DNA of 64,000 nucleotides, from the NCBI RefSeq assembly GCF_024764775.1, contig NZ_JALIGC010000040.1:372001-436000 (forward strand). Direction: 5' to 3'. Of the stretch, positions 35,090-43,727 are shown piece by piece. The notes below the pieces were generated by a model. It saw only the letters and a program-made list of their open reading frames with translations. It did not search any database and was not told the origin of the DNA. Both the position numbers and the translations under genes were made by a program. How positions within the stretch are numbered: the first letter of the stretch is position 1; every line of letters begins with the position of its first letter. The DNA comes from Scandinavium manionii. Lineage in GTDB: Bacteria; Pseudomonadota; Gammaproteobacteria; Enterobacterales; Enterobacteriaceae.

Positions 35090-36448
35090 ATGTGCGCTAG
35101 CCGGATCTGGATCAAAAACCCGCAAGCCATTTTCACCCCGGACGACGTGGATGCCCGAGGGGGCATTATCGTCGAAGACGGCAAAATCAGGGCCCTTCTC
35201 ACGGCCGGTGCAAGCCCAATCCAACCCTGCGACGCCGTTTTCGATGCGCGCGAGCACGTTGTGCTGCCGGGGCTTATCAATACTCATCACCACTTTTATC
35301 AGACCCTGACCCGCGCCTGGGCGCCCGTCGTCAATGAACCGCTATTTCCGTGGCTGAAAACGCTCTATCCGGTGTGGGCGCGGCTGACGCCGGATGCGCT
35401 GAAGCTAGCGAGTCAGGTTGCAATGGCTGAGCTGCTGCTTTCCGGCTGCACCACCACCAGCGATCACCATTACCTGTTCCCGGAAGGGATGGAAAACGCC
35501 ATTGATGTGCAGGTAGAAGTCGTGAATGAGCTAGGGATGCGCGCGATGCTGACCCGCGGCTCAATGAGCCTCGGTGAAAATGACGGCGGCTTGCCGCCGC
35601 AGCACACGGTGCAATCGGGTGAGGCTATTCTCGAAGACAGTCTGCGCCTGATTCGTCGCTATCATCAGCGTGGCGAAGGGGCACGCATTCAGATTGCCCT
35701 CGCCCCATGCTCACCGTTTTCAGTCACCGAAGAAATCATGCAGGAAAGTGCGCGTCTGGCCGCGGTGGAAGATGTCCGGCTGCATACCCATCTGGCGGAA
35801 ACCCTCGACGAAGAAGATTTTTGTCTGGCGCGTTTTGGCCTGCGAACCGTCGATTATCTGGAGAAAGTCGGCTGGCTGAGCGACAGAACCTGGCTTGCGC
35901 ACGGCATTCATTTCAATGTCGATGAAATTCAGCGCCTCGGCGCAGCGGGTGTCGGGATTTGCCATTGCCCGGTGTCGAATATGCGTCTGGCATCCGGCAT
36001 TTGCCCAACGCTCGACCTGGAAGAGGCCGGGGCGATTATTGGCCTCGGCGTTGACGGTTCGGCCTCAAACGACGCTTCCAGCCTGATGTTTGAAACCCGT
36101 CAAGCGCTGTATCTTCAACGTTTACGCTACGGCGCAAAACGCATCACGCCGCAAAAAGTCCTCGGCTGGGCGACAGAAGGTTCTGCGCGTCTGTTAGGGC
36201 GGTCCGATCTCGGGGAAATTCGCGTGGGCAAACAGGCCGATCTGGCGCTGTTCCGTCTGGACGATCTGCGTTTTAGCGGCAGCCACGATCCGCTTTCAGC
36301 GATGATCCTGTGTGGCGCAGATCGTGCCGATCGGGTCATGGTGGGCGGAGAATGGCGAGTGGTCGACGGTGAAATTTGCGGGCTCGATTGCGAACGTTTG
36401 AAAGCGCAGCACCGCGAAGCGGCGAAACAGTTGGTTGCAACTTTCTAA
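35090..36448 (+). CDS. Amidohydrolase, 8-oxoguanine deaminase type
   Basis: Zinc amidohydrolase of the guanine/cytosine/ATZ-TRZ deaminase group, releasing ammonia from an aminopurine. 452 residues. Metal ligands are visible: NTHHHFYQ (His66, His68), HTHLAET near 236, AHGIHFN near 270 and the catalytic-region Asp in GVDGSASND near 322. It resembles the family annotated as 8-oxoguanine deaminase (product urate), also misannotated as hydroxyatrazine hydrolase. A strong AGGAGGAG site precedes ATG 35090. The partner permease and the NtrC/sigma-54 promoter argue for a nitrogen-scavenging role. Confidence 0.82.
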   Translation: MCASRIWIKNPQAIFTPDDVDARGGIIVEDGKIRALLTAGASPIQPCDAVFDAREHVVLPGLINTHHHFYQTLTRAWAPVVNEPLFPWLKTLYPVWARLTPDALKLASQVAMAELLLSGCTTTSDHHYLFPEGMENAIDVQVEVVNELGMRAMLTRGSMSLGENDGGLPPQHTVQSGEAILEDSLRLIRRYHQRGEGARIQIALAPCSPFSVTEEIMQESARLAAVEDVRLHTHLAETLDEEDFCLARFGLRTVDYLEKVGWLSDRTWLAHGIHFNVDEIQRLGAAGVGICHCPVSNMRLASGICPTLDLEEAGAIIGLGVDGSASNDASSLMFETRQALYLQRLRYGAKRITPQKVLGWATEGSARLLGRSDLGEIRVGKQADLALFRLDDLRFSGSHDPLSAMILCGADRADRVMVGGEWRVVDGEICGLDCERLKAQHREAAKQLVATF

Positions 36449-36470
36449 TGAGGCGAGCGCTAAAATGACA

Positions 36471-36501
36471 AGAGGCCGCAACGGAACCTGTTGTGGCCTC
36501 T
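36471..36501. terminator. Hairpin between the convergent deaminase and tatE genes
   Basis: A 12-bp stem (AGAGGCCGCAAC with GTTGTGGCCTCT, one G-T pair) around 7 bases. T-runs are weak on both strands, but it is the only candidate end for either gene. Confidence 0.55.
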
Positions 36502-36576
36502 CTGGCTAACTCGTTAGCGTGGGCGAAATGACCTGCGTGAGCAAACGGCTACTGCACGTCGTTTCTGGCTGCGCCG

Positions 36577-36780
36577 TTACTCTTTATGAGAGAGTTTTTC
36601 TGCCGGGACGTCCTCTTCAGCACTTTTCCTGGCGCTGGTGTCGTCTTCGTTCATGGCTTTCTTAAAGCCTTTGATTGCAGACCCCAGGTCTCCGCCCAGC
36701 GTACGCAATTTCTTGGTACCAAACACCAGGACAATCAGTGCAGCAACCACCAGCAGTTTGGTAATACTAATCTCACCCAT
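36577..36780 (-). CDS. tatE: Sec-independent translocase component TatE
   Basis: Minor TatA paralogue of the twin-arginine translocase in the inner membrane. 67 residues, as in E. coli: short N-terminal membrane helix (ISITKLLVVAALIVLVFG), amphipathic helix with the TatA-type KLRTLGGDLGSAIKGFKKA, and a charged tail. AGAAGG lies ahead of the start. In E. coli it follows lipA directly; here the purine module separates them. Confidence 0.96.
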   Translation of the reverse strand: MGEISITKLLVVAALIVLVFGTKKLRTLGGDLGSAIKGFKKAMNEDDTSARKSAEEDVPAEKLSHKE

Positions 36781-36907
36781 AGATACCTTCTTGATTAAAA
36801 CAGGCTACAAAACGCGCCAACAAAACCGTAGCTAATTAACGGTCATTTAGCGAGGGCACACAATAGCAATCTGTAACAAGGTGAATCAAGCATTGATTAA
36901 AAAAACA

Positions 36908-37696
36908 TCACATTATTTGCGGTGGCGCAAAGCGACGGTTTTTAAGTACCGGTAATTGCGCTCGCACCTGTTGCAAAACCTCGAGACTGATGTCGGCAAA
37001 AATGAGCTGCCGGGCATAACCCGCACCAGCCAGGGTGACCCCAAGCGGATCCATCACCCGGCTTTGCCCAATGTTTTTGTTGCCGCACTCCCCGGCCGCC
37101 ACGATGTAACAGGTGGTATCCAGTGCTCTCGCCGCCAACAGCGTCGCCCAGTGATGCTCCTTCAGCGGCCCACGCACCCACGCCGCCGGCAATACCAGCA
37201 CCTCTGCGCCCTGCAAGGCATGCGCCAGCGCGATTTCAGGGAATCGCAGGTCATAACAGGTCATCAGGCCAATTTTCACGCCGTCGACCTCAATCAGCGG
37301 CGGCAACGCGTTTCCGGCATCAACGCGCTTTGATTCCTGAATACTGAACGCGTCATACAAGTGCAGCTTCTGGTACTGGGCAATAATCTCGCCGCTGCGC
37401 AGTGCTACCAGCGTGTTGGCCGCCCGCCCTTCGGTGGTGGGAACGTGGATGGTCAGGACCGTGGTCATGCTGTTATGACGGCTCTCATCCAGTAATAGCC
37501 GTAAAAAATCGCCGTCGAGCGTCTGAGCCGATTTTACCGACATATCCGGGTCATTATCGTCCCGGGCTAACAACGCCTCAGGCAGCACCAGCAGCGCCGT
37601 CTGCGCCTCCGCTGCCTGCCGCATCAATGATACGCAGGTCCGGGCATTCGTTGGCCAGTCTGGGGTAACAGCAAATTGTCCTGCAGCAACGCGCAT
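36908..37696 (-). CDS. ybeM: Nitrilase-family deaminated glutathione amidase YbeM
   Basis: Carbon-nitrogen hydrolase that repairs deaminated glutathione by splitting its amide. 262 residues, full family length, whereas the K-12 copy is known as broken. The catalytic triad is Glu40 (VLPEALL), Lys110 (YQKLHLYD) and Cys147 (TCYDLRFPE). GGAG lies before ATG at 37696. It follows tatE on the minus strand and is divergent from crcB. Confidence 0.93.
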   Translation of the reverse strand: MRVAAGQFAVTPDWPTNARTCVSLMRQAAEAQTALLVLPEALLARDDNDPDMSVKSAQTLDGDFLRLLLDESRHNSMTTVLTIHVPTTEGRAANTLVALRSGEIIAQYQKLHLYDAFSIQESKRVDAGNALPPLIEVDGVKIGLMTCYDLRFPEIALAHALQGAEVLVLPAAWVRGPLKEHHWATLLAARALDTTCYIVAAGECGNKNIGQSRVMDPLGVTLAGAGYARQLIFADISLEVLQQVRAQLPVLKNRRFAPPQIM

Positions 37697-37783
37697 AGTG
37701 TCTCCGCATGTTTCTTGCCGTAGCCATAAACGAAGCCCGGCGCTAAGATGATATCTTCAGTATTCAAATAGCAGGAATTGGCG

Positions 37784-38161
37784 GTGTTACAAATACTTTT
37801 AGCAGTTTTTATAGGCGGCGGAACCGGGAGCGTGCTGCGTTGGGTGCTGGGGATGCGCTTAAACCCAATGCACCATGCGATTCCTGTTGGCACATTAACC
37901 GCAAACCTATTGGGGGCGTTTATCATCGGTGCTGGTCTGGCGTGGTTCAATCGAATGACGCACATTGATCCCATGTGGAAACTGCTTATCACGACGGGCT
38001 TTTGCGGCGGTTTGACCACCTTCTCAACCTTTTCGGCGGAAGTGGTGTTTTTATTGCAGGATGGGCGTTTTGGCTGGGCGCTGCTGAACGTGGCTATTAA
38101 CGTGCTCGGATCGTTTGCGATGACGGCCGCCGCTATGTGGATTTTCTCGGTGGCACGCTAG
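37784..38161 (+). CDS. crcB: Fluoride ion channel CrcB/FluC
   Basis: Dual-topology inner-membrane channel exporting fluoride. 125 residues from GTG at 37784 (AGGA 7 bases ahead), matching the E. coli N-terminus MLQLLL; the in-frame TTG two codons up is less likely. Four membrane helices; GGGTGSVLRW, NLLGAFIIG and TTGFCGGLTTFSTFS, containing the fluoride-path Asn and Phe residues and the central sodium site, are intact. No fluoride riboswitch was recognised upstream. Confidence 0.95.
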   Translation: MLQILLAVFIGGGTGSVLRWVLGMRLNPMHHAIPVGTLTANLLGAFIIGAGLAWFNRMTHIDPMWKLLITTGFCGGLTTFSTFSAEVVFLLQDGRFGWALLNVAINVLGSFAMTAAAMWIFSVAR

Positions 38162-38206
38162 CGTTTTTCTGCCCCGCTAGACAACCTGGTTAAACAGCAG
38201 GCAAAA

Positions 38207-38231
38207 AAAAACCCGTCATTGACGGGTTTTT
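38207..38231. terminator. Bidirectional terminator between crcB and cspE
   Basis: A perfect 11-bp stem (AAAAACCCGTC with GACGGGTTTTT) with ATT loop, flanked by A-run and T-run so that both convergent genes can end here. Confidence 0.92.
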
Positions 38232-38251
38232 GTATTCTACTGTCGAAATGC

Positions 38252-38461
38252 TTAGATAGGCATTACGTTTGCAGCAGATGGGCCTTTGGCACCGTTAGTG
38301 ATTTCGAACTCTACACGCTGGCCTTCGGCCAGAGTTTTGAAACCGTTGGACTGGATTGCAGAGAAGTGTACGAATACATCTTTGCTGCCATCTTCCGGAG
38401 TAATGAAACCAAAGCCTTTGGACTCATTAAACCACTTAACGTTACCTTTAATCTTAGACAT
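38252..38461 (-). CDS. cspE: Cold-shock-like RNA chaperone CspE
   Basis: Single-domain OB-fold protein that melts RNA structure and antiterminates; CspE is expressed at normal temperature. 69 residues from ATG at 38461, nearly identical to E. coli. RNP1 is KGFGFI and RNP2 is VFVHF. The 190-base leader towards pagP is consistent with a long cold-shock-type 5' region, though no known element was matched. Confidence 0.97.
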   Translation of the reverse strand: MSKIKGNVKWFNESKGFGFITPEDGSKDVFVHFSAIQSNGFKTLAEGQRVEFEITNGAKGPSAANVMPI

Positions 38462-38652
38462 CAATATTACCTTTACATGAAAATGGACACAAATGCTGTG
38501 TCGGCTAACAGTACAGCAATTGTGGTGCGTTTTGTCCAGCTTAACTTAACGAAAAAGTGATAAAAGTCGCTAAATTTTATTGAAGCTGAGAGTTAGTCGT
38601 TGTTTTTGCACACGACGCAAACACCACCGCTGTGAATCCCATCTTTTGTACA

Positions 38653-39240
38653 CTAGAACTGGAAACGCATCCACGCAAAATAGACGTTCCCGTTGTTATA
38701 AGTCCCTGGAATGTAAGTCATCTGGAATGTAACCGGGCCATAACCGACAGAAGCCAGCGGAAGCACCACCGGAATGGGAATGTAGTTCCAGTTGTCGCGC
38801 GCAGTGGCCCCGACGGTATAGCCGAGTCCCAAATGGACGTTATCATCTGATAGCGGACGCCAGGTTTTCTCCCAGCCGTAGCCACCTATTGGTTCCCATT
38901 TGTTGAAAGAGTCCTTAAAGACCATCAGATACAGACCGTGCCAGTTGCCTTTATCATCCCACCGCGACTGACCAAAACCCGCCCCCCACGGACGCTCGTT
39001 ATACTTGTCTGTCTTCTCTTTGTCATAGGCAAAACGCGCGTGCCAGGTAACAGAGGGAACGTACAAGTCGTAATGCTCAGGTGACGCCCAGGTTTGCGCA
39101 ATATTATCCCCGAGTGTCGAAAAAGCATCACTGACCGTTGAAGTCATATTTGCCTTTGCGAAAGAGGCACATAACACTTGACTTGTTAATACCCCTGCAA
39201 GCATCAGGAGTTTAATAAATTTAGCCACAAAAATAACCAC
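38653..39240 (-). CDS. pagP: Lipid A palmitoyltransferase PagP
   Basis: Outer-membrane 8-strand barrel that moves palmitate from phospholipid to lipid A, giving resistance to cationic peptides. Up to 195 residues. The start is uncertain: GTG at 39240 or GTG at 39228, neither with a good ribosome site. Signal peptide ends near SFAKAN. Catalytic residues follow the family: His in SPEHYDLY, Asp-Ser in FKDSFNKW. The last 60 residues (SVGYGPVTFQMTYIPGTYNN to AWMRFQF) match E. coli exactly by eye. The N-terminal 45 residues diverge. Confidence 0.95.
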   Translation of the reverse strand: MVIFVAKFIKLLMLAGVLTSQVLCASFAKANMTSTVSDAFSTLGDNIAQTWASPEHYDLYVPSVTWHARFAYDKEKTDKYNERPWGAGFGQSRWDDKGNWHGLYLMVFKDSFNKWEPIGGYGWEKTWRPLSDDNVHLGLGYTVGATARDNWNYIPIPVVLPLASVGYGPVTFQMTYIPGTYNNGNVYFAWMRFQF

Positions 39241-39378
39241 TTGTAGTTCATACCAGAACAGAATAACAAGCTTAAAATTAATAAAACCTTAACAGAAGCG
39301 GAATAGTCTTTTTATGACGACGAAAATTCAGCACCGGATGGGCGCTGAATATGTTTTTTAATGGAAAAATAACTAAGA

Positions 39379-42300
39379 TTACTCTCGTTTATTGTGGTGT
39401 CCTAATTTATAAACCGCTGGAATAACCAACATCGACAACAGCGGCGCGGTAATCATTCCACCAATCATTGGCGCGGCAATACGGCTCATGACTTCGGACC
39501 CGGTTCCGCTTCCCCACATGATAGGCAACAGACCCGCCATAATGGTTGCCACGGTCATCACCTTTGGACGAACGCGAAGCACTGCGCCTTCATGAATAGC
39601 CCGCAGCAGAGAACCGTTATCCATTTCATCGACATTGCCTCGATATTTGGTCAACGCGGTATTGAGATACAGTACCATAATAACGCCAAACTCTGCGGCC
39701 ACGCCAGCCAGGGCAATAAACCCGACAGCACTTGCTACCGATAAATTATATCCCAGCAGCCATAGCAACCAGACGCCACCAATCAGCGAAAACGGTAACG
39801 TCCCCATGATCAATAACACGTCGGAAATACGACGAAAAGTCAGCCAAAGCAGCACAAAAATAATCATCAGCGTCACCGGTAAAACTATTTCCAGTTTGGC
39901 TATCGCACGCTCAAGATATTCAAATTGTCCGGACCAGGCGAGTGAAACACCCTGTGGCAGTTTTACCTGTTGCGAAACGCGCTGCTGCATTTCCTCAACG
40001 GCAGATTTAAGGTCACGCCCGCGCAGGTCGACATAAATCCAGTTCGATAGCCGCGCGTTCTCGCTCTTAAGCATCGGCGGACCTTCGCTGATGTTGACCT
40101 CCGCCAGCTCCCCGAGCGTCACCTGACTACCGTTAGCCGTCACCACCGGAAGCTGGCGCAGTTTCTCAACGTTGTCACGCAAATCCCGTGGATAGCGGAC
40201 GTTAATCGGGAAGCGCTCGCGCCCTTCGAGCGTCTGCCCGACATTTTCCCCCCCGACCAGCGTGCTGACTAACGATTGCAATTCCTGCACCGATACCCCA
40301 TAACGCGCAGCCTGCTGACGGTTAATCGCGATATCGACATAGCGACCGCCAGAAAGCCGCTCCGCCAGCGCGGAGGTCACACCGGGCACGTTTTTCACCA
40401 CCTGTTCAATCTCGCGCGCAACGCGCTCAATGTCAGCCAGATTGTTGCCGTTCACCTTGATGCCCACCGGGCTTTTAATCCCGGTCGCCAGCATATCCAG
40501 GCGATTGCGAATGGGCGGCACCCACACATTGGCAATTCCCGGCACCTGCACCGTTTTATCCAGCTCTTCGATGAGCTTCGCGGTGGTCATGCCCGGTCTC
40601 CACTGGTCGCGAGGTTTGAAGTGGATAGTGGTTTCCAGCATCGTCAGCGGCGCGGGATCGGTGGCGGTGTCCGCCCTGCCCGCTTTGCCGAACACGCTTT
40701 CGACTTCAGGCACCGTTTTTATCAGGCGATCGGTCTGTTGCAGTAATCGACTGGCCTCGCGCACCGAAATGCCCGGCAATGTGGACGGCATATACAACAG
40801 GTCACCCTCGTCGAGCGGCGGCATAAATTCGCTGCCCAGCCGACTGAGCGGCCACAGCGTCAGCGCCAGCAGCGCCACCGCCAGAACCAGCGTGGTTTTC
40901 GGTCTGGCCAGCACCTTATCCAGAAGCGGCTCATAGGCGCGGATCAGCCATCGATTAATCGGGTTGGCATTTTCATCCGGGATCTTCCCGCGGATAAAAT
41001 AGCCCATCAGTACCGGGATCAGGGTGATCCCAAGCCCAGCCGCCATCGCCATTGACCAGGTTTTGGTGAACGCCAGCGGGGAAAACATCCGCCCTTCCTG
41101 GGCCTGCAGTGAAAACACCGGGATGAACGACAGCGTAATGATAAGCAAACTGCAGAACAGCGCGGGCCCGACTTCCACCGCCGCCTTCTCCGCAAGATGC
41201 CAGTAATCCGGCTGTTTACCCGGATTATCGTGTCGCCACTGTTCCAGCACTTTGTGCATATTCTCGATCATCACAATCGCCGCATCGACCATCGCGCCGA
41301 TGGCGATCGCAATTCCCCCGAGCGACATGATATTGGCGTTGATGCCCTGATAATGCATAACGATAAACGCGCCGAGAATGCCCAATGGCAACGACACAAT
41401 CGCCACCAGCGCCGAGCGGAAATGAAACAGGAACAGCGTGCAGACCAGCGCCACCACGATAAACTCCTCAATGAGTTTATGGGTCAGCGTGTCGATGGCG
41501 TTTTCGATAAGCCCCGAACGGTCGTATACCGGCACAATTTCCACACCTTCCGGTAGCGTTTTTTGCAGGCTGACAAGTTTGGCTTTCACCGCGTGCAGCG
41601 TGTCGAGCGCGTTCTTACCGTAGCGCATCACGATGATGCCGCCCGCCACTTCGCCCTCGCCGTTCAGTTCAGCCACACCGCGCCGGATTTCTGGCCCAAT
41701 TTGCACCCTCGCCACATCTGACAGCATCACCGGCACGCCTTCGCGACTGGCAATCACCACATGACGAAAATCATCGAGCGTTTTCAGGTAACCGGTGGTC
41801 CGCACCATATATTCGGCTTCGCCCATTTCAACCACGGCGCCGCCGCTCTCCTGGTTCGCCGCTTTGAGTGCCGTCACCAACTGCTGATGAGTCACGTTGA
41901 GCGCCCGCAACCGGTCAGGATTGACCACCACCTGATACTGACGCACCATGCCACCGACGCTGGCGACTTCGGATACATTCGGCACCGTTTTCAGTTCGTA
42001 CTTCAGCGTCCAGTCCTGAAGCGCGCGCAGGTCCGCGAGGCTGTGTTTGCCGCTCTTATCGACCAACGCATATTCATAAATCCAGCCCACGCCGGTGGCA
42101 TCCGGCCCCAGCTCTGCCTTCACGCCTTCCGGCAGCTGCGACTGGATCTGACTTAAATACTCCAGCACCCGCGAGCGTGCCCAATACAGATCGGTACCGT
42201 CTTCAAACAGCACGTACACGTAGGCGTCACCAAACATCGAAAAGCCGCGCACGGTTTTTGCGCCCGGTACCGACAGCATGGTCGTCGTCAACGGCCAGGT

Positions 42301-42495
42301 GACCTGATCTTCAATTACCTGCGGCGCTTTGCCCGGGTAGCTTGCGCGCACAATAACCTGTACGTCCGAAAGGTCAGGCAAGGCATCGAGCGGCGCGCGC
42401 TGCACCGACCACACGCCCCAGATCGCCATGCCGATCGCCGCCATAATCACCAGCAGACGGTTGCGTAAAGCACCACGAATAACAGCCGCAATCAT
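39379..42495 (-). CDS. cusA: Cu(I)/Ag(I) efflux RND pump
   Basis: Inner-membrane HME-RND antiporter expelling Cu(I)/Ag(I) through a tripartite channel. 1038 residues (E. coli CusA 1047), 12 membrane helices. The three metal-relay methionines of E. coli CusA (573, 623, 672) are kept in LLYMPSTLPG, APLTMLETT and RLDMLATGIKSP. The TM4 proton-relay region is GAMVDAAIVMIENMHK near 400. Its ATG overlaps the cusB stop by 4 bases. Last gene of a minus-strand operon inserted between pagP and dcuC. Confidence 0.93.
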   Translation of the reverse strand: MIAAVIRGALRNRLLVIMAAIGMAIWGVWSVQRAPLDALPDLSDVQVIVRASYPGKAPQVIEDQVTWPLTTTMLSVPGAKTVRGFSMFGDAYVYVLFEDGTDLYWARSRVLEYLSQIQSQLPEGVKAELGPDATGVGWIYEYALVDKSGKHSLADLRALQDWTLKYELKTVPNVSEVASVGGMVRQYQVVVNPDRLRALNVTHQQLVTALKAANQESGGAVVEMGEAEYMVRTTGYLKTLDDFRHVVIASREGVPVMLSDVARVQIGPEIRRGVAELNGEGEVAGGIIVMRYGKNALDTLHAVKAKLVSLQKTLPEGVEIVPVYDRSGLIENAIDTLTHKLIEEFIVVALVCTLFLFHFRSALVAIVSLPLGILGAFIVMHYQGINANIMSLGGIAIAIGAMVDAAIVMIENMHKVLEQWRHDNPGKQPDYWHLAEKAAVEVGPALFCSLLIITLSFIPVFSLQAQEGRMFSPLAFTKTWSMAMAAGLGITLIPVLMGYFIRGKIPDENANPINRWLIRAYEPLLDKVLARPKTTLVLAVALLALTLWPLSRLGSEFMPPLDEGDLLYMPSTLPGISVREASRLLQQTDRLIKTVPEVESVFGKAGRADTATDPAPLTMLETTIHFKPRDQWRPGMTTAKLIEELDKTVQVPGIANVWVPPIRNRLDMLATGIKSPVGIKVNGNNLADIERVAREIEQVVKNVPGVTSALAERLSGGRYVDIAINRQQAARYGVSVQELQSLVSTLVGGENVGQTLEGRERFPINVRYPRDLRDNVEKLRQLPVVTANGSQVTLGELAEVNISEGPPMLKSENARLSNWIYVDLRGRDLKSAVEEMQQRVSQQVKLPQGVSLAWSGQFEYLERAIAKLEIVLPVTLMIIFVLLWLTFRRISDVLLIMGTLPFSLIGGVWLLWLLGYNLSVASAVGFIALAGVAAEFGVIMVLYLNTALTKYRGNVDEMDNGSLLRAIHEGAVLRVRPKVMTVATIMAGLLPIMWGSGTGSEVMSRIAAPMIGGMITAPLLSMLVIPAVYKLGHHNKRE

Positions 42496-43727
42496 TGTCC
42501 GGCCTCCACGCTGTGATGGGCGTGCTCATCGGCAGGTGCAGTCGGAAGCGCGCTGCGCAGGCTAGCTTCTGAATCAATCAGGAATTGCCCGGAGGTCACC
42601 ACCCGATCGCCTGCTTTCAGGCCGCGGCGGATTTCGGTCCAGCCATCGGCACTCAGACCCGGCGTGACGTTCACCGCCTGGAAATGTCCTTCTCCGCTGG
42701 CGACAATCACTCGATTACTGCTGCCGGTGGCGATCAGCGCCTCTTCCGGGACCGCAAGCACCGGTGCGGAAGCCTGCTTCTGCGCCAGCGCCACGCGCAG
42801 ATACATTCCCGGTTTCAGCTTCTGCTGCGGGTTATCCAACACGATGCGCGCTTTCAGGGTGCGGGTTGTGGTTTCGAGCTGCGGGAGCAACTCGCTCACC
42901 CGCCCGTGAAAAGCGTCGCCGGGCCAGCTGTCGGACGAGGCGGTCACATCGCTGCCGACCGCCAGCGACGTCGCCTGACTTTGCGGATAATCCACCACCA
43001 GCCACACCGGATCGAGACGGGCCAGCTCAAACAGCGGCGCGGTGGCGGCCACCTGCGCGCCTTCGCGGGTATCGAGTTTTGCTACGTAACCCGCATTTTC
43101 GGCACGTAACGTGAGACGCGTTTGCGGCTGCCCGCTGCGCTCAACCTGGCGCACGACAGAATCCGGCATAAACTGCAGCGCCAGCCGTTCGCGAGCCGCA
43201 CGCGTCAGAGCCGCATCACCCAACTGGCGCACCGCCAGATACTCCTGCTGCGCGGTGGTCCAGGCCGGGATCCACAATCGCGCCAGCGGTTCACCGGCCT
43301 TCACCCACTGTTGCGGGGCGCGCACGAACAGCTTTTCGACCACCCCATTGGCGGGCGATGGAATGGTTTGCAGGCTGCGTTCGTCGGTGGTGACCGTCGC
43401 CCACGCCTGAAACGCAGGAGCCAGACTGCGCATCTGTGCAGTTTGTACCACCATGCCCAGATTCTGCTGCTGTTGCGGGCTGATGCTCACCCCAGTTTGC
43501 GTCTGGCCTTCATCGGCGTAGCGCGGCACCAGCTGCATATCCATAAACGGGGATTTACCGGGTTTATCAAAACGCTGCCCCGGCACCATAGGGTCATACC
43601 AGTAGAGCACTTGGCGCGCAGGTTTTGCGGTGTCGCCAGGCTGAGCCTGAGCGTGCGAACCAGCGTAATAGCCGCCCGTCGCCATCAGAACGGCAACGGC
43701 CAGCGTCGTCAGAATCAATTTTTTCAC
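42492..43727 (-). CDS. cusB: Efflux RND periplasmic adaptor (CusB type)
   Basis: Membrane-fusion protein linking CusA to the outer-membrane channel. 411 residues with an N-terminal signal/anchor, a lipoyl-type barrel-sandwich hybrid domain and beta-barrel domain. The CusB metal-binding segment is present: YWYDPMVPGQRFDKPGKSPF followed by MDMQLVP, with three Met residues at the positions used by E. coli CusB. Ends AHHSVEAGQ. Overlaps cusA and the channel gene by 4 bases each. Confidence 0.92.
   Translation of the reverse strand: MKKLILTTLAVAVLMATGGYYAGSHAQAQPGDTAKPARQVLYWYDPMVPGQRFDKPGKSPFMDMQLVPRYADEGQTQTGVSISPQQQQNLGMVVQTAQMRSLAPAFQAWATVTTDERSLQTIPSPANGVVEKLFVRAPQQWVKAGEPLARLWIPAWTTAQQEYLAVRQLGDAALTRAARERLALQFMPDSVVRQVERSGQPQTRLTLRAENAGYVAKLDTREGAQVAATAPLFELARLDPVWLVVDYPQSQATSLAVGSDVTASSDSWPGDAFHGRVSELLPQLETTTRTLKARIVLDNPQQKLKPGMYLRVALAQKQASAPVLAVPEEALIATGSSNRVIVASGEGHFQAVNVTPGLSADGWTEIRRGLKAGDRVVTSGQFLIDSEASLRSALPTAPADEHAHHSVEAGQ

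Noticed and set aside
37697..37783. Fluoride riboswitch upstream of crcB
   Set aside because: The 87-base gap shows none of the conserved riboswitch core that I know, and it is occupied by the divergent ybeM leader.
39250..39300. Possible PhoP box (TGTTAA-N5-TATTAA) upstream of pagP
   Set aside because: Only about 9 of 12 positions fit the direct-repeat consensus and the region is AT-rich, so chance is likely, even though pagP is PhoP-controlled in Salmonella.
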